DNA from: a virus | DNA length: 34,309 nucleotides | Reading direction: 5' to 3' (one strand) | Virus record (IMG/VR): IMGVR_UViG_3300048908_000475 | Span: 1 to 34,309 of that record | Shown: piece by piece, positions 29,400 through 34,309 of the stretch | How positions within the stretch are numbered: the stretch's first letter is position 1 | Layout: each line of letters begins with the position of its first letter | Made by a program: the position numbers and the translations under genes | The notes under the pieces: model-generated | What the model was told of the DNA's origin: nothing | The model's input: only the letters and a program-made list of their open reading frames with translations | Database searches by the model: none

Positions 29400-31154
29400 T
29401 TACCAAATGCGAAGGCCGCGATCGGCGGTATAGACGGAGGCCTTTGGATCTTCCTCGCGCGGCATAAGATGCGCGGCGTCGAAGATCGCCATGACGGGAT
29501 CGATCTTCGCGGTTCCTGACGCCTGCTTGGTGACCATGTGGGCGTTGTCGCTGCCCTTCAGCATGCAATTGCCGACGCACCAGGACATCAGGGCTTGCGC
29601 GCAATGGATGAGCTCGCCATCGGCCAGCTTGTTCGCGACGCTCTTGATCGTGCCCTGCAGCGTATAACCCTGCTTGACGCCCTCGATGGGGCCGCCCGCC
29701 TCCAGCGAGAAGATGCCGCGATGGCCGAGCTCCTCGACGATTTCCTTGACGCCGACCGGATCGAAACCGATGTGTCGGAGGAGGCCGGTCTCGAAAATCT
29801 GTTCGATTTCGTCGGCGACCTGTTCGACCGCCGTATCCATCCGCTCGACGATCACCAGATCTCCGGTCGCCGCGAGTTCGAGGAACTTCGGCGCCACATC
29901 CTTTTGATGCTCCAGCGCATCCCGATGCAGCCAGGCGCGGCCCCAATGAAGCCAGCGGGTCTTCGCTTTGGGAATATAGACGTCGGGATCAGACTCGCTC
30001 GGGACGAGCTCTTCGTAAGTTTCCCGGCCGAGAACCGCCAGCCCGAGCATGTCGTAAAGACCGCCGCCGTCGACGCCGACGGTGATGAGGTCGCTGCGCT
30101 CGAGGATCTGGCCCAGCGTCAGCGACGAATCCCCGTTTTTCTCCCAATGCTTGGCGCCGGGCCAGTTATCGGTCTTGAGGCCGACGCCGATCTGGATGTT
30201 GAGATGCTGGGAGGCCCAACGAACGACTTCCTCGCGGCCCTTGGTTTCGGCTTCCGCGAGCGATTCCTGCATGCGCGGGACCGTGATCGAGCGCCCGTTG
30301 TTGGGCATGACCATCGGCCAGTTCCGCGGATCCCGCCATTTCACTTCGTCGCGCGCGATCGTATCGGGGAATTCATAGAGGATCGGCAGCGTCTTGCTAG
30401 CCTTGATGCGCCCGTCGCGGATCGCGCGCGCGGCCATCAGGTCCGATTTGAAAATGCCGGTCGGGGCTTCGTCCGACTGGGTCGAGATGATCATTCCGAA
30501 GCTTTCCGGAATGGAGATCATGCCGCCGCGCAACTGGCCGATGGCGCTCGCCGCTTTCGCCTTCTTGCCGATGACGTGGAGCTCGTCGAGCAACCAGAAG
30601 GCCGGGCGCTGGCCCGTGAGCACATTGCTGTCGAAAGTGAAGATTTCCAGCGTTGCGCCGGTGAGCAGGTTCGTCAGCTTCTTGAGGTGGTTTTGAACGT
30701 GGACCCGCTTGTCCTTGATGTTCGGGTTGATCTGCACCATGCCATCCGCCTGGCTGAAAGCGGCGTCGGCGATGTCCTGAGTCGGCGCGACAAGAATGCC
30801 TACCGCCTTCGGGCGTCTGTTGAGCAGCAGCCAGGTCAGGCCCATCGCCGCCGAATAGGTCGTTTTCGAATTCTTCTTGCCCACCAGGGCGAAGATTTCT
30901 CGGATATAGCGTTGCTGGCTTGCGGCGTCCCAGGAGCCGAACGCCGCGCGAACGATATCGCGGAACCAGTCTCCGGCGGCCTCGGCGAGGTATGGGTTGC
31001 CGGTGACGTCCGGCAACTGAAGCCTGTCGAAGACCGCGACCGCCCGATCGCCGGCTTCACGATCAAGCGGAAGATCCGGGACCAGGCTCCGGCCGTCGCG
31101 CAGCCGCTGTTCCCAGTCTGTGCATGACAGGTCCCAGTGCGTAGGTCCGCTCAA
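29400..31154 (-). CDS. terL: terminase large subunit
   Basis: 584 residues. ATPase: Walker A variant GKKNSKTT (92-99), Walker B FWLLDE (186-191); nuclease: D362 in VGVDGGGLYD, D368, and D552 in AKIDPVMA near the end, matching the RNase-H-type cutter. The opening, CTDWEQRLRDGRSLVPDLPL (11-30), is standard for this Terminase_1-type family, so the start must be upstream of it. The only candidate is TTG 31154, which overlaps the small-subunit stop as TTGA. No ATG occurs before Walker A. It would cut and pump DNA into the prohead. Confidence 0.95.
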   Translation of the reverse strand: MSGPTHWDLSCTDWEQRLRDGRSLVPDLPLDREAGDRAVAVFDRLQLPDVTGNPYLAEAAGDWFRDIVRAAFGSWDAASQQRYIREIFALVGKKNSKTTYSAAMGLTWLLLNRRPKAVGILVAPTQDIADAAFSQADGMVQINPNIKDKRVHVQNHLKKLTNLLTGATLEIFTFDSNVLTGQRPAFWLLDELHVIGKKAKAASAIGQLRGGMISIPESFGMIISTQSDEAPTGIFKSDLMAARAIRDGRIKASKTLPILYEFPDTIARDEVKWRDPRNWPMVMPNNGRSITVPRMQESLAEAETKGREEVVRWASQHLNIQIGVGLKTDNWPGAKHWEKNGDSSLTLGQILERSDLITVGVDGGGLYDMLGLAVLGRETYEELVPSESDPDVYIPKAKTRWLHWGRAWLHRDALEHQKDVAPKFLELAATGDLVIVERMDTAVEQVADEIEQIFETGLLRHIGFDPVGVKEIVEELGHRGIFSLEAGGPIEGVKQGYTLQGTIKSVANKLADGELIHCAQALMSWCVGNCMLKGSDNAHMVTKQASGTAKIDPVMAIFDAAHLMPREEDPKASVYTADRGLRIW

Positions 31155-31495
31155 TTCAGCAGGCCGTCGAATTCGTCAGGAACTGCTGAGCCGGGCTTGG
31201 AGGGCCCGGGAGCCGGACGAGGATCGAACAGATCATCTTGCAGCTTCTGGTCGGCATGCCGGGCGCCCTGCTGCGCGAGCGTTGGCATCTTCGGGTGAAC
31301 GTAAGGCGCGAGCCTGGCGCCAATCATGGCGACGGCGGCCCAGTCCCCTTTATCGGCCAGCTTCTCCGCCGCAGTCTTCATCAGATCGATCGGCGACATG
31401 CCGAGGATGTTGACCTTGCTGGGGAGGACGCTGAGACGCTTGTTCACCGAGCCCGGCTTGCGCCCAGCGCCGGGACGTTTTCCGCCTCGCGCCAT
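31151..31495 (-). CDS. terS: terminase small subunit
   Basis: 114 residues. The GGKRPGAGRKPGSVNK opening (4-19) is typical of phage small terminases: an AT-hook-like, Arg/Gly/Pro basic segment before a helical DNA-recognition domain. A helix-rich centre (MSPIDLMKTAAEKLADKGDWAAVAMIGARLAPYVHPK) and a Pro-rich acidic tail follow. It is directly upstream of and overlaps the large subunit. It would bind the packaging site, possibly the nearby 12-bp-spaced repeats. Confidence 0.88.
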   Translation of the reverse strand: MARGGKRPGAGRKPGSVNKRLSVLPSKVNILGMSPIDLMKTAAEKLADKGDWAAVAMIGARLAPYVHPKMPTLAQQGARHADQKLQDDLFDPRPAPGPSKPGSAVPDEFDGLLN

Positions 31496-31509
31496 TGATT
31501 TGCTCGCTC

Positions 31510-31540
31510 TTTGATTGCCTGTTTGATTGTGCGTTTGATT
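31510..31540. repeat. three 12-bp-spaced direct repeats before terS
   Basis: TTTGATT occurs at 31510-31516, 31522-31528 and 31534-31540, each start exactly 12 bases after the last (AATCAAA on the minus strand). They lie in an AT-rich island between the promoter and the small-terminase start. Phased repeats at this place could be the terminase recognition (cos/pac) site, or an operator for a late regulator. Confidence 0.65.
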
Positions 31541-31541
31541 A

Positions 31542-31569
31542 ATTATCTAACGCGAAAACCGAAGGTCAA
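31542..31569 (-). promoter_or_regulatory. sigma70-like promoter for the late operon
   Basis: On the minus strand TTGACC (31569-31564), a 16-base spacer and GATAAT (31547-31542). Both hexamers match the consensus at five of six bases. The start would fall near 31535, within the direct repeats, 40 bases before terS. It is the best promoter-like sequence in the window and lies just after the antiterminator and HNH genes. Confidence 0.6.
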
Positions 31570-31630
31570 AAATCTCCGGCCGGGATTGAGTGCGGTCGCG
31601 TGCTTGCCTTCGCTTGGGGAATTAAACCCC

Positions 31631-32086
31631 CTACCCCTCCGCCGAGATCGGACGAGCCAGACGCTTCGCCTTCTCTTCGTTGGTCTTCAAGGTGTGGCAG
31701 GAGCCGCAGAGGCACTGGCCATTGGCTGGGTCCAGCTTCGCGCCGCCGTCTTTCACCTCGACGATATGATCCGCGAACATGCGACGCTCGGCGCGCCCGC
31801 ATTTCTCGCATCTCCGCCCCGCCCGGCCGATGACGATCTCACGCCAGGCCTTGAACTCCGGCGTAATGTAAAAGTTGTCCCGCACCTTCGGGGGAACGCG
31901 CGCCGCGGACCTGTCGGCGCAAGCCAGCATCGGCGGCCTGCACTTCAGCGCCATGCTGTGAAAGCCTTTCGGGCTGCTCTTTCGCCATTGCTTTCGCACT
32001 TGGGCGGAAACGATCCGCTTGCCTGTTGCTCCGAGCGCAGCGCCTATCGGCTTCCGCGCCATCCGTGCAACCGCACCGCCAGCCAT
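31631..32086 (-). CDS. HNH homing-type endonuclease, packaging-associated
   Basis: 151 residues from ATG 32086, nine bases after the antiterminator stop; ATG 32062 and ATG 31954 are alternatives. Zinc knuckles C93-x2-C96 and C127-x2-C130 frame the ββα-metal core: D106-H107 (catalytic His), N122, and H131. The block ADHIVEVKDGGAxLDPxNGQxLCxxCHxxKT is diagnostic. HNH genes beside the terminase genes are usual in HK97-type cos phages, where they help make the genome ends. A free-standing selfish nuclease is the other possibility. Confidence 0.88.
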   Translation of the reverse strand: MAGGAVARMARKPIGAALGATGKRIVSAQVRKQWRKSSPKGFHSMALKCRPPMLACADRSAARVPPKVRDNFYITPEFKAWREIVIGRAGRRCEKCGRAERRMFADHIVEVKDGGAKLDPANGQCLCGSCHTLKTNEEKAKRLARPISAEG

Positions 32087-32095
32087 ACCCGACGG

Positions 32096-32659
32096 TTACG
32101 CCTCGACCTTCACAAGGTCTTCGGCGGAGGCTTTTAATTCGACTTTCTCGAACCCGGGCCTACACGATTGCAGAATGAATCTGATTCGCGCCCGACCGTC
32201 AAGGCGAGCGACCCGCCAGATCTGGTCTTCGAACGCAGGCCTGTTCACCCGCACGACGTCGCCGCGCTTAAACTCTTCACGCTCGCGAACGTCGCGTTTC
32301 AACGTCAGATCAATCAATTCCCCAACGTTCATCATCGCGGCCATCAGCGCCGGCGGCACGAGCGAAGGCGCCGAAAGTTTTCCACAGCTTCGCAGTAGAT
32401 CGACCACGCCGCGCGCGTCCACGACCGCCGCCCAGTCGTCGCTGCCCGCCGCCCAGCCGACGAAGACATAGCCCCGAAATAGTGGCCGCTCGATCGCCCT
32501 GCGCAGCGCCTTGGCCCGCCCGAAATGCCTAACCTCCGTGGTCCGCACCCTCGGCGCGAACACCGGAAAGCCCATCTCCCGCAATTCGTCGCGCGCCAGC
32601 CCGAAGCCATAGGCCGTGGTATGCGCAACACCCCAAGAAATCTGCTTTTCCGCCGCCAT
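32096..32659 (-). CDS. NusG/RfaH-type transcription antitermination protein
   Basis: 187 residues from ATG 32659, with AGGGCGGG upstream; an upstream TTG (32689) is less likely. NGN domain at about 7-90: WGVAHTTAYGFGLARDELREMG start, PLFRGYVFV (59-67), the W and RGV-x-DLLR (83-90). A KOW-like part runs about 129-165 (FKRGDVVRVN...GRARIRFIL). Such specialised NusG paralogues travel with RNA polymerase on one operon and suppress pausing or termination. It lies directly ahead of the roughly 30-kb late operon, which it probably serves. Confidence 0.85.
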   Translation of the reverse strand: MAAEKQISWGVAHTTAYGFGLARDELREMGFPVFAPRVRTTEVRHFGRAKALRRAIERPLFRGYVFVGWAAGSDDWAAVVDARGVVDLLRSCGKLSAPSLVPPALMAAMMNVGELIDLTLKRDVREREEFKRGDVVRVNRPAFEDQIWRVARLDGRARIRFILQSCRPGFEKVELKASAEDLVKVEA

Positions 32660-32715
32660 TTCGCCCGCCCTGATTTCCGCCAAGCCCAACGCACGCCCTC
32701 ACCCCAGACCGCCCA

Positions 32716-33768
32716 TCACCCGGCCCGCGCGCCATGGCCGCCTCCGCCTGGCGGGTAGAGCGTCGGAAAATCCCAAACATCGCAAAGCCTGCCGTCGACC
32801 AGGTGCTTCCGCGTCGGAAAGCTGCGAACGCCACGGGCCTGCAGCCATGCGGACCAGGCCGGCGAGTTCTTGATCACCGGCACGGTCTTCCCCGGCGAGA
32901 GAGTTGGATGTTTCTTGGCCGCCAGCACGAACGGCTCCCAGCCCTTCCGGCCGATCCAGCTTCGCGCCGACATCGGCTTGCTGCGCTTGCGCTGAACCTC
33001 GGCGCCATAGGCCGGGATATGCTCGATCGCCAGCACCCGCTCTTCGGGCGACAGCTCACGAAACTTGCGCCGCACCGGCTCCAGCAGCTCGCCGTCAGCC
33101 CAGGTCCACGCATCGACGAACCGGTTCCAGTCGGAAAGCCATGAACCTTCGGCCAAGGCCGCGTCCGATGAAGCTGGGGGGGACTTTAGGGGGGAAGATT
33201 TCAGATATGATCTTTCATGACACGGCGCCAGTGACGTATCAGCAGACACGTCATTTTGCAGCGTCTGCGCCCCAGCATCCTGAAGCGTCAAATTGACGTG
33301 TCTGTTTTCATTGGGCTTTTCGCCATCTATTTGATTTTCTTCAGATGCGTTTTCCGCTGACACGTCATTTTGCAGCGTCTGCCGTTCGCTATCGCCATGA
33401 TCCGCTTCGCTTTCTTCATCCGAGAGCGGATTTTCGCGTTTCTTGCCCACTTCGGCGGGGTCGAACCCGAGCGAAAGCGCATATTCGACGCAGTAGGAAT
33501 CGTGCAAAACGACATAGACGCGCGTGCCGGCATGGCCGTTTTTTTTCACCCGCCGCGGGCCGATGTAAATCTTGCCGAGACTCTCCAGCAGCCGCAGGCC
33601 GCGCTGGACGGTCGCGACCGATTGATCGGTCGTCGCGCCCAGCCATTCCTGCGAGGGGAAGCAGGCGCCGGTGACGTCGGCGCACGAGCCCAAAACCGAA
33701 AGCAGGAACTTCGCGCCGGCCGATCCGATATGCTGATCGAGCGCCCATTTGTGCGCGTTGACGCTCAT
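32716..33768 (-). CDS. phage replication initiator (O-like, winged helix)
   Basis: 350 residues; ATG 33768 overlaps the previous stop as ATGA. N-terminal winged helix (about 5-100: KFLLSVLGSCADVTGACFPSQEWLGATTDQSVATVQRGLRLLESLGKI). A long acidic/polar linker (110-200) contains two copies of QTLQNDVSA (130-138 and 168-176), the protein trace of repeated DNA. The C-terminal domain (200-310) has MSARSWIGRKGWEPF (266-280), typical of initiators that call the host or phage helicase. It resembles lambda O in plan, including origin-like repeats in the middle of the gene. Its N terminus is paralogous to the next two genes. Confidence 0.8.
   Translation of the reverse strand: MSVNAHKWALDQHIGSAGAKFLLSVLGSCADVTGACFPSQEWLGATTDQSVATVQRGLRLLESLGKIYIGPRRVKKNGHAGTRVYVVLHDSYCVEYALSLGFDPAEVGKKRENPLSDEESEADHGDSERQTLQNDVSAENASEENQIDGEKPNENRHVNLTLQDAGAQTLQNDVSADTSLAPCHERSYLKSSPLKSPPASSDAALAEGSWLSDWNRFVDAWTWADGELLEPVRRKFRELSPEERVLAIEHIPAYGAEVQRKRSKPMSARSWIGRKGWEPFVLAAKKHPTLSPGKTVPVIKNSPAWSAWLQARGVRSFPTRKHLVDGRLCDVWDFPTLYPPGGGGHGARAG
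33232..33382. other. candidate replication origin: iteron-like repeats
   Basis: GACACGTCA occurs at 33245-33253 and 33359-33367 as part of a 24-base exact direct repeat (33245-33268 and 33359-33382), and inverted as TGACGTGTC at 33294-33302; a partial TGACGT is at 33232-33237. A near palindrome CGTCAAATTGACG fills 33286-33298. Between copies (33301-33355) the DNA is markedly AT-rich for this genome. The cluster is within the initiator gene, as in the lambda origin. This is a prediction from pattern. Confidence 0.6.
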
Positions 33769-34094
33769 GGCGCGCCCCCGACGCTCGCCTGATCACCTCT
33801 CCAGCCGAGCCGGCGCGCATACTCCCAGCACAGCGCATCCGCGAGCACCACGCCCTCCGCCTTCACGCCAATCCGTTTCGGCGGCGCGCGATAAATCAGC
33901 CCCCTGGCTTCCAGTCGATCCAGCGCAAGCGCGATTTCGCCTTCGCTCGCCTCAGCAGATTCAGCCAATTCTTGGCCAACCGGCCAGCACGATCCTCGAC
34001 AATCCGCGAGCCCCGCAAGCGTGACAAGCACGAGCTTTTCGAGCATTCCGCCCGCTTTCGCGCTCCATGCCCATTTTTGTAAGGCCACGCTCAT
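33765..34094 (-). CDS. winged-helix protein, paralogue of the initiator N terminus
   Basis: 109 residues from ATG 34094, which overlaps the previous stop as ATGA; its own stop overlaps the initiator start as ATGA. KWAWSAKAGGMLEKLVLVTLAGLADCRGSCWPVGQELAESAEASEGEIALALDRLEARGLI is a clear winged helix and matches the same section of the initiator (MSV-x-x-KWA start, LAxLAD.G.C.P, recognition helix with LDRLEARGLI). There is no linker or C-terminal domain. It could bind the same DNA, regulate the initiator, or help it; unknown. Confidence 0.75.
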   Translation of the reverse strand: MSVALQKWAWSAKAGGMLEKLVLVTLAGLADCRGSCWPVGQELAESAEASEGEIALALDRLEARGLIYRAPPKRIGVKAEGVVLADALCWEYARRLGWRGDQASVGGAP

Positions 34095-34309
34095 TTTCCG
34101 CCCCCTTCTTCCCGATCCGTCATCAGCCGGATCTCCACAAATTCCGCCGCGACATCGCGGCCAATCAGCCCATTGGCGCGCAGAGTCTGCAGCGCGCGCT
34201 CGACGGCCGAGCGCGACAGCTCCGCCCGCTGCGCCAGATCGGCGCGCGAGACGAGGCAGACGCCCTTGTCGTCGGCGCCCAGCGCCAGATTGAGCAGCAC
34301 GCACTTTTC
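34091..34309 (-). CDS. winged-helix protein, cut by the window edge
   Basis: The frame is open to the end of the window (73 codons), so the true start is outside; the GTG at 34300 is only an internal candidate. VSRADLAQRAELSRSAVERALQTLRANGLIGRD is a helix-turn-helix with the same features as the two genes below (D-x-x-G-x-x-x-VS, S-x-x-V-x-R-AL-x-x-L-x-x-x-GLI). Stop overlaps the next start as ATGA. Third in a row of related genes; function probably DNA binding in replication control. Confidence 0.7.
   Translation of the reverse strand, partial: EKCVLLNLALGADDKGVCLVSRADLAQRAELSRSAVERALQTLRANGLIGRDVAAEFVEIRLMTDREEGGGK

Noticed and set aside
29538-31127. 529-codon open frame on the plus strand
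   Set aside because: Antisense of the large terminase, which has clear Walker and nuclease motifs; the shadow has Arg/Asp/Leu bias and no motif.
31510-31540. CRISPR-like short repeats
   Set aside because: Repeats are 7 bases with 5-base spacers, far too short; more like protein-binding sites. No CRISPR array seen elsewhere.
31617-31633. Terminator after the HNH gene (GGGG-AATTAAA-CCCC)
   Set aside because: Only four pairs with an AT loop and no T run; too weak to call.
1-34309. Integrase, att site, tRNA or insertion sequence
   Set aside because: None of their motifs or structures was found on either strand, so prophage status stays open.

Overview
The window is most of the structural half of a tailed, long-tailed (siphovirus-type) bacteriophage or prophage with high G+C content. 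Codon use, the HK97-type head genes and the style of the unknown genes suggest a host in the Alphaproteobacteria (Hyphomicrobiales-like). That host call is an inference; nothing in the window names it. No integrase, repressor, attachment site, tRNA or rRNA gene is visible, so lytic phage and integrated prophage cannot be told apart here.

Almost everything is transcribed leftward (minus strand), so the functional order runs from high to low coordinates. At the right edge (34309-32716) are three tandem winged-helix genes joined by ATGA overlaps. The last is a 350-residue replication initiator whose central linker DNA carries iteron-like repeats, the lambda O arrangement. Next come a NusG/RfaH-type antiterminator (32659-32096), an HNH nuclease (32086-31631), and an AT-rich control region with a good sigma70-like promoter and three 12-bp-spaced direct repeats (31569-31510). 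These lead into terminase small and large subunits, a small membrane protein, the portal, a prohead protease with a long C-terminal extension, and the major capsid protein. The head-completion genes follow, then the tail tube, two tail-assembly-chaperone ORFs in a -1 frame relation, a 1316-residue tape measure, tail-tip/hub genes, and a run of large fibre-like proteins down to 4371.

The lysis module is at 4132-1835: holin-like protein, SAR-type GH24 endolysin, an unknown Cys/His-rich protein, and an overlapping pair resembling inner and outer spanins. A terminator follows, then a membrane/coiled-coil gene, a second strong terminator, and a D12-class adenine-N6 DNA methyltransferase at the left edge. 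One small ORF (1197-1433) points the other way.

The less ordinary content is as follows: an origin candidate inside the initiator gene; a three-arm hairpin element found upstream of both the major capsid and the tail tube genes; a candidate -1 frameshift in the chaperone genes; a virion protein built from about fourteen 20-residue alanine-rich repeats; and two small beta-type modules scattered through several tail proteins, one of them inserted into the tail tube subunit.
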